A stretch of 6,033 nt of DNA from an uncultured Bacteroides sp. (GTDB lineage: Bacteria > Bacteroidota > Bacteroidia > Bacteroidales > Bacteroidaceae): NCBI GenBank assembly GCA_959606905.1, contig CAUHML010000183.1, positions 1 through 6,033 of the forward strand, given 5' to 3'. The notes under the pieces are model-generated. The model had not been told where the DNA came from, did not search any database, and was given only the letters and a program-made list of their open reading frames with translations. Both the position numbers and the translations under genes were made by a program. The first letter of the stretch is position 1. Every line of letters begins with the position of its first letter. Of this stretch, positions 1 to 5,242 are shown piece by piece.

Positions 1-12
1 AATAACAATTTA

Positions 13-57
13 ACTAACTGAATCAGCTAGTGATTTCAACTACTGATTCGCATTAGT
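13..57. repeat. Imperfect inverted repeat / stem-loop upstream of the deacetylase
   Basis: Pairing read directly from the sequence: 13-17 with 53-57 (5 bp), 20-26 with 43-49 (7 bp, GAATCAG/CTGATTC), and 28-31 with 39-42 (4 bp) after a one-base bulge at C27. The loop is 32-38. The total is 16 bp, too regular to dismiss easily. No T-run follows on the + strand; on the - strand it is followed by a moderately T-rich stretch (positions 12 to 1). It could be a terminator of an off-window gene or a cruciform element, and I cannot decide between these. Confidence 0.45.
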
Positions 58-147
58 AAGTATTAAGTATCAGGTATTAAGTATTACCATAGGCGTCCGA
101 CATGTTTTCCGCATGGATAATACTTAATACTTATTACTTAATACTTG
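57..147. repeat. Long AT-rich inverted repeat with internal direct repeats
   Basis: The left arm (57-90) and right arm (113-147) are near-perfect reverse complements: blocks of 12, 13 and 4 matching bases, separated by a 4-base mismatched patch and a one-base bulge. The loop is 91-112. Each arm carries two copies of a TATTAAGTAT-type unit, so there are four copies in about 90 bases. The element ends 16 bases before the deacetylase start codon and lies in its 5' leader if the gene is transcribed from further upstream. It may be a dispersed intergenic repeat or a folded leader. No transposase or target-site duplication is visible. Confidence 0.7.
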
Positions 148-163
148 TTTAACACAGACTCTC

Positions 164-778
164 ATGTTTATAGAACAACCACCTTGGCTTTTCCGGGCGT
201 TGTATCCACAAGCTATCTTCCGGATGGATCCGAATGAACGGGCAGTCTATCTGACTTTTGACGACGGCCCCATCCCTGAAGTAACTCCCTGGGTACTGGA
301 AGTATTGGAAAAGCATCATATTAAAGCTACCTTCTTTATGGTAGGCGACAATATACGCAAGCACCCGGATGAATACCGGATGGTGGTAGAACACGGACAC
401 CGCATCGGTAACCATACCTTCAACCACATCCGTGGATTTGAATATTCTAATCCGGATTACCTCGCAAACGCCAGAAAGGTAGACGAAATTATTCATTCCG
501 ATCTCTTCCGTCCACCACACGGACACATGGGGTTCCGGCAGTATTATACCTTGCGCTATCATTACCGCATTATCATGTGGGATCTCGTAACTCGTGATTA
601 TAGTAAACGGATGCGCCCGGAACAGGTATTGAACAATGTGAAGCGCTATGCACGCAACGGTTCCATCATCACTTTCCATGATTCACTGAAGTCTTGGAAC
701 AACGGTAATCTGCAGTATGCACTTCCTCGTGCCATTGAATTCCTGAAAGAGGAAGGGTATGAATTCAAGGTGTTATAA
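164..778 (+). CDS. Polysaccharide deacetylase family protein (NodB homology domain, CE4)
   Basis: This is a metal-dependent de-N-acetylase of the carbohydrate esterase 4 fold, 204 residues, essentially a bare NodB domain. Visible motifs in order: motif 1 TFDDGP at 31-36 (D33 expected catalytic base, D34 metal ligand); motif 2 HTFNH at 84-88 (H84 and H88 metal ligands); motif 3 RPPHG at 116-120; a motif 4 candidate around W139-D145; motif 5 TFHDS at 170-174 (H172 catalytic acid). The active site therefore looks intact. Family members deacetylate GlcNAc or MurNAc in peptidoglycan, chitooligosaccharides or surface glycans; the substrate here cannot be read. There is no signal peptide or clear membrane anchor, so it may act in the cytoplasm or be exported by an unseen route. 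The ATG at 164 keeps the N-terminal segment before motif 1; Met21 (224) is an alternative start. No Shine-Dalgarno sequence is seen. GC content is clearly higher than in the following gene, which fits a core gene. Confidence 0.93.
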   Translation: MFIEQPPWLFRALYPQAIFRMDPNERAVYLTFDDGPIPEVTPWVLEVLEKHHIKATFFMVGDNIRKHPDEYRMVVEHGHRIGNHTFNHIRGFEYSNPDYLANARKVDEIIHSDLFRPPHGHMGFRQYYTLRYHYRIIMWDLVTRDYSKRMRPEQVLNNVKRYARNGSIITFHDSLKSWNNGNLQYALPRAIEFLKEEGYEFKVL

Positions 779-791
779 AAAAGTCATTAAA

Positions 792-2543
792 ATGTGGACA
801 TTAGAACAATTAAAATATTGCAAAGAATCCGAGGACAAAGTCGAATTCAAAAAAGGAGAACATGGGAATATCGCTTATGATGGCGGTTCACGAATTAAAC
901 CATCCGAACGTAGACGTTGTATCCTAGGCTATGTAACAGCATTATGTAATGAAAAAGGCGGTTCTATTATTATCGGTATGGAAGATAAATATCCCCACCG
1001 AATAATAGGCACAAGCCAGTGTGAAGGAGCAATAGGACAATTAGAAGCTGACATATATAGGGACACGGGAATACGAGTAATAGTATATGAACTTTACGAA
1101 AACGAAATAAATAAAAAAGGACGTGTTTTAATAATAGAAGTACCTTCTCGACCTTTTGGAAGAGTATTCAAGTTTGAAGATGTTGCTCTAATGAGAGTAG
1201 GAGAAGAATTAAAACCAATGTCTGACGAAGTATTCTTGAAAATAATACAAGAACAAGAACCTGACTTCTCGGAACAGTTATGCGAAAATGCCAGCATTAA
1301 CGACTTAAATGATGATGCAATAAATATTTTACGACAAAAGTATGCCCTCAAGCAAAAAAACCCCTCTTTTCTCACCTTACCCAAAAAACAAATCTTATCA
1401 GATCTTGGTTTAATCGAAGGTAAAAAAGTCACCAACGCTGCAATTTTACTATTAGGGAAAGACAGTATTTTACAAAAGCTATTTCCACAAGCAGCCATTA
1501 TGCTCGAATATCGCTCAACCGAATCTCAAATACCTTTCGATAACAGAAAAGTATATCGACAGGCTTTTTATCTTATGATCGATAAATTATGGAAAGACAT
1601 TGATGCTAGAAATGGAGCAGTCCAAGTAAAAGATGGGCCTTATATTTTTGATATTCCTTATTTCAATGAAGAAGTCATCCGCGAATCAATAAATAACGCC
1701 ATTGCACATCGTGACTATCGAAGAAATAGCGAAACGGTAATTAAGCAATATCCACAAAAACTAATCATTACCAATATTGGTGGATTTCCAATAGGAGTAA
1801 CTATTGACAACCTTTTGACCATACCAAGCACTCCACGCAACAGACTGCTAGCTGATGTTTTATCCAAGACCGGAATCGTAGAGCGTTCTGGACAGGGAGT
1901 AGACAAAATCTTTAAAAATACCTTATCAGAAGGAAAAGAAGCCCCCGATTATTCCCATAGCGATATGTTTAAAGTGGAACTTAGATTATCTGCAACAATT
2001 AAAGACAAAGCTTTTGCTTTATTTTTAGAATCTGTCCAACAAAGTTTGACTGAAGAACAAAAATTATCCGTTTTTGAGATCATAGCCTTAGATAAAATAA
2101 GGCAAGGAAATGATTATAAAGAACTGGATAGAAAAATAATAGAAAAACTTGAAAAAAGAGGGCTCATTGAAAAAAGAGGCAAGACGAAAGGAGCTTATTA
2201 TATTCTTTCTCAAAGTTATTATGAGTTCACCGACAACAAAGTTGAATATTTTAAAAGAACAAGTTGGGATTTGTCTCAAGCCTTTTCACTAATCGTATCC
2301 TATCTCAATAAAAATTCAAAGGCTAAAATGGGAGAATTCGTCAACTTATTTGATGGGCACCTCAGTCGGAAACAAGTGAGAACGTTTATTCAACAACTAG
2401 TAGACAACCAAATTTTAATATCTGAAGGTAAAGGTTATGGAACTTCTTATTCATTGGGAAACGACTACAAAAAGAAAGATGAATTAATGAACAAAGCTTT
2501 CATCCTCGGCTGCGAAGAACTAAAAAGACGTGGAGAAATGTAA
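792..2543 (+). CDS. AlbA_2 (Schlafen-like) domain protein with GHKL-type ATPase region and C-terminal winged-helix segments
   Basis: The protein has 583 residues. Residues about 10-146 resemble the AlbA_2 putative DNA/RNA-binding domain: an acidic VEFKKG start (17-22), then NEKGGSIIIGMED (53 onward), ending near VGEELKPM. Residues about 290-385 resemble the RecG-like HATPase_c_4 region: an N-box-like motif with E298, N301, N302 and the signature AHRDY (305-309), TNIGGFP (327-333), and a glycine-rich SGQGVDKIF (366-374). The C-terminal 180 residues contain two winged-helix-like segments (about 405-460 and 475-560). Such proteins are usually labelled ATP-binding transcriptional regulators; some occur in genomic islands, but the molecular role is generally unknown. 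The same frame is open from an ATG at 759, inside the deacetylase gene, but the ATG at 792 has an A-rich Bacteroides-like context and starts immediately before the conserved domain, so I prefer it. The gap to the deacetylase is 13 bases. The gene is clearly AT-richer than its neighbours, which suggests horizontal acquisition. Confidence 0.88.
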   Translation: MWTLEQLKYCKESEDKVEFKKGEHGNIAYDGGSRIKPSERRRCILGYVTALCNEKGGSIIIGMEDKYPHRIIGTSQCEGAIGQLEADIYRDTGIRVIVYELYENEINKKGRVLIIEVPSRPFGRVFKFEDVALMRVGEELKPMSDEVFLKIIQEQEPDFSEQLCENASINDLNDDAINILRQKYALKQKNPSFLTLPKKQILSDLGLIEGKKVTNAAILLLGKDSILQKLFPQAAIMLEYRSTESQIPFDNRKVYRQAFYLMIDKLWKDIDARNGAVQVKDGPYIFDIPYFNEEVIRESINNAIAHRDYRRNSETVIKQYPQKLIITNIGGFPIGVTIDNLLTIPSTPRNRLLADVLSKTGIVERSGQGVDKIFKNTLSEGKEAPDYSHSDMFKVELRLSATIKDKAFALFLESVQQSLTEEQKLSVFEIIALDKIRQGNDYKELDRKIIEKLEKRGLIEKRGKTKGAYYILSQSYYEFTDNKVEYFKRTSWDLSQAFSLIVSYLNKNSKAKMGEFVNLFDGHLSRKQVRTFIQQLVDNQILISEGKGYGTSYSLGNDYKKKDELMNKAFILGCEELKRRGEM

Positions 2544-2545
2544 AA

Positions 2546-2574
2546 AGACCAAGCAAAGACCAAGCAAGGGCCAA
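2546..2574. repeat. Short tandem repeat with 11-base unit, just after the AlbA_2 gene
   Basis: Two exact 11-base copies of AGACCAAGCAA lie at 2546-2556 and 2557-2567, followed by a partial GGGCCAA at 2568-2574. A related AGACCAAG recurs at 2645-2652. The array begins three bases after the AlbA_2 stop codon (2541-2543). Read on in the same frame, it would encode KDQAKTKQGP. A unit of 11 bases is not a multiple of three, so any copy-number change would shift a reading frame crossing it. Confidence 0.6.
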
Positions 2575-3276
2575 ATATATCACCATTCAATATATAATAT
2601 AGAATCAAAATACTAGCAATCAACTACTTAGGCAATTAGTTAAAAGACCAAGTTAAAAAAATAAAAATGAAATTCTATCTCATGATACCCACCCTTAATC
2701 TAAGCTAACGACTGGCCATTACTTACCTCCATAGTGGGGCTATACCAGCAAGTTATTAGTCATTCAACATACTTAAACAAAAGTCATATTTAGTAATCTT
2801 TTTAAATCAAAAAAAGAAATATGAACCGTTAAACTATGAACTTCGAAAATGCATGCTTTATCTGACTAAATTCTTCCCGGAACCCTAACCCTCATTGGAT
2901 AAAAGGCAGGTCTTTTTGACAACTAAAAGCGATTTTTCGATAAGCTAAAGAGAATTCCATATGGAGTCATTTTCTCAACTCAACGATAGAGAGAGTTTGA
3001 TAAGAGTTTGCAATATATACTTGATAATGAAGAAGAAATATTCAAATCTGAGGAAGGCACCACCTAAGCAACATCTTCTGTAACCAACAGAACATGTTTG
3101 AGGCAGCCTTTTGCCGTTTAAGGCCCGTTCCGGGCTCAAAATCGAAAGATCCTTCCTCTACCCTACACGTGACTGACACAAGCATATTTCGCCCGATACA
3201 CGATAAAAAACGGACAAAAGAACCTACATCTAAAAAGTTTCTTAATCACATTGCTATCTCCAAACATATTTTTTTC
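2575..3276. other. AT-rich region without a convincing gene
   Basis: Reading frames here are short and broken on both strands. I see no tRNA, no rRNA, no CRISPR pattern and no transposase. Two scraps look faintly coding: an ATG frame at 2961-3083 (40 residues), and an overlapping frame ending at 3067 that translates to an acidic tail including LDNEEEIFKSEEGTT. They overlap in different frames, so at most one was ever real. A small GC-rich hairpin (GCCCG/CGGGC) lies near 3123-3136 with no T-run. An 82-residue open frame at 3094-3342 runs into the downstream promoter and leader and has no recognisable features. The most economical reading is decayed sequence left by insertion or deletion around the acquired gene. 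Confidence 0.5.
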
Positions 3277-3284
3277 TACATTTG
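3277..3284 (+). promoter_or_regulatory. Bacteroides-type -7 promoter element (TAnnTTTG)
   Basis: TACATTTG matches the Bacteroidetes primary-sigma -7 consensus TAnnTTTG exactly. The -33 element is poor: the nearest TTG (3251-3253) is 23 bases upstream rather than 19-21. The predicted transcription start falls around 3288-3291, exactly at the foot of a strong hairpin (3286-3334), which supports this as the start of a structured transcript leading to the HTH gene at 3674. Confidence 0.6.
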
Positions 3285-3368
3285 CAACGGACTCTTCCGC
3301 AGAAAGCCTTATGGGTGGAAAGGGGAGAGCCGTTTATATTGAGAAGACGTTTACAAGCGTTTATCTTT

Positions 3369-3564
3369 TGTGTTTCAGAACTTCGCAATTTTTGACCCAC
3401 CGGAAAGATGAACAGCAATAAAGACGTCCTCCTGATGTGTATCTATATACATCCGTGCCTCACTTTGGAAAACAAAGAGAGGCTGCGGGTGTTGTACATA
3501 TCGGCGTGGGCTTTCTGCGTTGTTCGTTCTCGGTGATATGGCATTGCGAAGGCCTTGAAACACA
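3369..3564. repeat. Long-range inverted repeat (arms 3369-3389 and 3543-3564)
   Basis: The left arm TGTGTTTCA (3369-3377) is the exact reverse complement of 3556-3564, and CTTCGCAAT plus one more base of register (3381-3389) is the exact reverse complement of 3543-3551. Between them is a small internal loop, GAA (3378-3380) against GCCT (3552-3555). Eighteen exactly paired bases separated by 153 bases is unlikely by chance. The right arm lies inside the loop of the 3503-3592 hairpin. Confidence 0.75.
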
Positions 3565-3596
3565 GAACGAACGAAGGTGAGATTCCCACGCCTTTT
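3503..3596 (+). terminator. Long terminator-like or attenuator hairpin with T-run
   Basis: The outer stem GGCGTGGG (3503-3510) pairs with CCCACGCC (3585-3592). A small internal loop is followed by 3514-3516 with 3580-3582. A second internal loop is followed by an 11-bp stem, 3520-3530 with 3564-3574 (one G-T wobble). The 33-base loop is 3531-3563. The outer stem is followed directly by TTTT (3593-3596), so on the + strand it could stop transcription 77 bases before the HTH start codon. It is longer than a typical intrinsic terminator, and its apical loop can pair with 3369-3389 upstream. It may be the 3' end of an ncRNA or an attenuator of the HTH gene. Confidence 0.5.
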
Positions 3597-3661
3597 CTGT
3601 ATATTCTCCATTACTGAACATGCCAATCCGTCCGTCTGCGGGAATCAGGGACATAGTATAC

Positions 3662-3666
3662 AGGAG
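3662..3666 (+). promoter_or_regulatory. Shine-Dalgarno-like AGGAG deciding the HTH gene start
   Basis: AGGAG ends seven bases before the ATG at 3674. This is unusual for this window, where the other starts have only A-rich leaders. It favours 3674 over the in-frame ATG at 3620 as the translation start. Confidence 0.5.
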
Positions 3667-3673
3667 TCATCAC

Positions 3674-3904
3674 ATGGTTCATGCCGGACAGCTGATCGAA
3701 CAAAAACTTCACGAACAAGGGCGCACAGTCACCTGGTTCGCTACTCAATTATGTTGTACCCGGCCCAACGTCTACAAGATTTTCAGAAAAGAGAATATCG
3801 ACATTCATCTGCTATGGCGTATATCCTGCATCCTCAACCATGACTTTTTCCGCGACTTATCCAACGACATCAACAATAGCAACTCCGTCAATGTATCCAA
3901 ATAA
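3674..3904 (+). CDS. Small helix-turn-helix (XRE-like) DNA-binding protein
   Basis: The protein has 76 residues and is essentially a single helical DNA-binding domain with a short polar tail. Residues 4-16 form a first helix (AGQLIEQKLHEQG). Residues 18-37 form a helix-turn-helix-like segment running from TVTWFATQL through CC at 27-28 to NVYKIF. Residues 42-60 (IDIHLLWRISCILNHDFFR) match the following helices of Cro/C1-type folds. The tail from 63 is Asn/Ser-rich. The frame is also open from ATG 3620, but those 18 extra residues overlap the leader and lack domain character, while 3674 has a Shine-Dalgarno-like AGGAG. The gene lies 94 bases upstream of the exported-protein cluster and 77 bases after the terminator-like hairpin. 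By analogy with the family it may autoregulate or control neighbours; no operator is evident. The target is unknown. Confidence 0.82.
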   Translation: MVHAGQLIEQKLHEQGRTVTWFATQLCCTRPNVYKIFRKENIDIHLLWRISCILNHDFFRDLSNDINNSNSVNVSK

Positions 3905-3964
3905 GATACATTTCTGTCTACTTGTTGGAACTATGTTTTCTCCTGCTGTTATGTTTCTTTCACA

Positions 3965-3972
3965 TACCTTTG
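3965..3972 (+). promoter_or_regulatory. Bacteroides-type -7 promoter element for the exported-protein cluster
   Basis: TACCTTTG is an exact match to TAnnTTTG, 26 bases before the ATG at 3999. That places the transcription start near 3977-3980 with a short leader. The -33 region around 3942-3948 is only a weak match to TTTG. The element sits in the gap after the HTH gene, so the envelope cluster has its own promoter and need not depend on the structured leader. Confidence 0.6.
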
Positions 3973-3998
3973 CGACATATCAACAAAACTCATCAGAT

Positions 3999-4484
3999 AT
4001 GAAAAGACTTGTTTTATTAATTGCATTAGTTTTGACTTGCGCCATAGCAACCTATGCGCAAAAGACGGTCTTCAAGTTTCGCGACGCACAGGCACGTGCA
4101 GGTGATGCAGTTACTGAAGTTTGTGTCAAACCTACAGTTGTCGAGGTGAAAATACTGGAAGATAAGGGACGGATCAAGGATGAATGGACACTAAGCAAAG
4201 AGGAAGTGGAAATCGCCATGAAAGGAGAACTTGACAACATCCGTGCATGGGGGACGTATCTGTCCACCATCAAATACAACTGCGATGTCATCATGGGAGC
4301 CACTTTCAAAGTGGAAGATAATGAAAAAACAGGGGGATACACAGTCACAGTAGTAGGTTATCCCGGCATCTTCGTCAACTGGCATCCGGCCACAAAAGAG
4401 GATTATGAATGGATACGTCTGCAAAAGTTATCACCCACAGATGGAAAAAGCCAGATAGCGCCCGTCGTTAAGAATAAGAATTAA
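3999..4484 (+). CDS. Secreted protein of unknown function (161 residues)
   Basis: The start at ATG 3999 is chosen because it begins a textbook signal peptide: MKRL, a hydrophobic core to about residue 17, then a TYA-Q cleavage site after Ala20. An upstream in-frame ATG (3840) would overlap the HTH gene and bury the signal peptide. The mature protein starts with Gln, is about 141 residues, mixed alpha/beta in character and charged. Recognisable stretches include VVEVKILEDKGRIKDEW (about 48-64), a Cys in YNCDVIMGATFKVED, and YTVTVVGYPGIFVNWHPAT near residues 120-138. There are no lipoprotein Cys, transmembrane segments or known catalytic motifs. It is expected in the periplasm or at the cell surface. 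It is followed after 20 bases by the beta-barrel gene, implying an operon. I do not recognise the family. Confidence 0.85.
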   Translation: MKRLVLLIALVLTCAIATYAQKTVFKFRDAQARAGDAVTEVCVKPTVVEVKILEDKGRIKDEWTLSKEEVEIAMKGELDNIRAWGTYLSTIKYNCDVIMGATFKVEDNEKTGGYTVTVVGYPGIFVNWHPATKEDYEWIRLQKLSPTDGKSQIAPVVKNKN

Positions 4485-4504
4485 TCACTAAAATATCAAT
4501 AACA

Positions 4505-5140
4505 ATGAAAAAAGTACTATCAATGGTTGCCGCACTCTTATTGTGTGTAGGAACTCAAGCGCAAATCGTATCATCCAGAAGCGCAATCGTCAAAACAGAG
4601 AAGCAAGCCAGCAGCACACAATGGTTCTTGCGTGCAGGTTTGAATATCATGAATTTCTCCGGTGACGGGGCCGAAGGAGCTGATTCAAACATCGGATATA
4701 ACGCAACATTTGGTTATCAGAAGCCTTTAGGCAGTACAGGAGGATACTGGGGGATGGAGTTTGGACTTGGCTCCCGTGGTTTCAAAGTGGACGACACGAA
4801 ATGTATGGCTCACAACATACAATATTCTCCGTTCACATTCGGATGGAAATTTGCTGTGGCGGACAACGTCCGTATCGACCCGCATGTAGGAGTCTTCGCT
4901 AGTTACGATTACACAAGCAAAATGAAAGAAGATGGAGAAAGCATCAGTTGGGGTGATTATGCAGATTATATGGAGGTTGACTACAATCATTTTGATGCCG
5001 GTATGAATATCGGCGTAGGAGTCTGGTATGACCGTTTCAATCTGGATCTCACCTACCAACGCGGATTTATAGATGCATTCAGCGATGCCGACGGATTCAA
5101 AACCAGTAACTTTATGATTCGTCTGGGTATTGCCTTCTAA
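4505..5140 (+). CDS. Small outer-membrane beta-barrel protein
   Basis: The protein has 211 residues. A signal peptide covers residues 1-19 (MKKVLSMVAALLLCVGTQA), with Gln20 as the first mature residue. The remainder is rich in alternating aromatic and hydrophobic beta-strand patterns, for example TQWFLRAGLNIMNF, YWGMEFGLGSRGFKV, FTFGWKFAVADNVRIDP, HVGVFASYDY, MNIGVGVWYDRFNLDLTY, and the C-terminal strand SNFMIRLGIAF ending in Phe, as expected for recognition by the BAM assembly machinery. Size and pattern suggest about eight strands, resembling PorT/OmpA-like barrels common in Bacteroidetes. An acidic segment near residues 138-160 (MKEDGESISWGDYADYMEVD) probably forms an external loop. The ATG at 4505 has an A-rich leader and lies 20 bases after the preceding gene. 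A strong terminator hairpin follows at 5176-5228. Function beyond outer-membrane residence is not readable. Confidence 0.87.
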   Translation: MKKVLSMVAALLLCVGTQAQIVSSRSAIVKTEKQASSTQWFLRAGLNIMNFSGDGAEGADSNIGYNATFGYQKPLGSTGGYWGMEFGLGSRGFKVDDTKCMAHNIQYSPFTFGWKFAVADNVRIDPHVGVFASYDYTSKMKEDGESISWGDYADYMEVDYNHFDAGMNIGVGVWYDRFNLDLTYQRGFIDAFSDADGFKTSNFMIRLGIAF

Positions 5141-5175
5141 GGACAACCAAACCTCAATAAACCATATTATTTATT

Positions 5176-5228
5176 CAGCGTCCACGATCTTTTCTTTTCA
5201 CAAAAAGGGCCGTGGATGCTGTTTTCTT
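5176..5228 (+). terminator. Intrinsic terminator or attenuator between the barrel gene and the next CDS
   Basis: An 11-bp stem pairs 5176-5186 with 5211-5221 (CAGCGTCCACG / CGTGGATGCTG, one G-T wobble). An inner 5-bp helix pairs 5194-5198 with 5203-5207. TTTTCTT (5222-5228) follows directly. This is a classic rho-independent shape, 35 bases after the barrel stop codon and only 14 bases before the next ATG. Confidence 0.85.
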
Positions 5229-5242
5229 AAAAAGAACGGAAT

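Larger units (their letters stand above)
3286..3600 (+). ncRNA. Candidate structured leader RNA or independent ncRNA upstream of the HTH gene
   Basis: Several strong pairings are visible. A 5' hairpin pairs 3286-3298 with 3323-3334 (12 bp including one G-T wobble, with A3291 bulged). A long-range helix pairs 3369-3377 with 3556-3564 and 3381-3389 with 3543-3551 (9 + 9 bp). Hairpin 3434-3441/3446-3453 has 8 bp and a TCTA loop. Hairpin 3457-3467/3473-3483 has 10 of 11 pairs and a GAAAA loop. A terminator-like hairpin spans 3503-3592. The 3' strand of the long-range helix lies in the loop of the terminator-like hairpin, so the two form either a pseudoknot or alternative folds. A further alternative 8-bp pairing is possible between 3459-3466 and 3574-3581. 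No known class (RNase P, tmRNA, SRP or a familiar riboswitch core) was recognised. Open frames on the - strand across this region are best explained as by-products of the structured sequence. Confidence 0.5.

Noticed and set aside
149..679. 176-residue - strand open frame opposite the deacetylase
   Set aside because: It mirrors a gene with complete NodB motifs and shows no domain of its own.
759..791. Upstream ATG extension of the AlbA_2 protein
   Set aside because: It overlaps the deacetylase end, adds 11 residues without domain value, and ATG 792 has the better A-rich context.
779..2975. Possible attachment-site duplication (AAAAGTCAT near 783 and 2778)
   Set aside because: Nine AT-rich bases are expected by chance, and no integrase is present.
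3094..3342. 82-residue + strand open frame
   Set aside because: It overlaps the -7 element and the 5' hairpin of the leader, has no start context and no recognisable protein pattern.
3286..3600. Retron-like msr/msd interpretation of the long inverted repeat
   Set aside because: There is no reverse transcriptase gene in the window; the neighbouring gene is a short HTH protein.
3375..3654. Two - strand open frames (83 and 64 residues) across the leader
   Set aside because: They coincide with strongly paired RNA-like sequence and have no promoter or recognised domain. I consider them by-products, though translation conservation would reopen the question.
3840..3998. N-terminal extension of the 161-residue secreted protein
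   Set aside because: It overlaps the HTH gene and its promoter, and would bury an evident signal peptide that begins at 3999.
4727..5146. 139-residue - strand open frame opposite the barrel gene
   Set aside because: It is the antisense shadow of a gene with a signal peptide and beta-barrel pattern.
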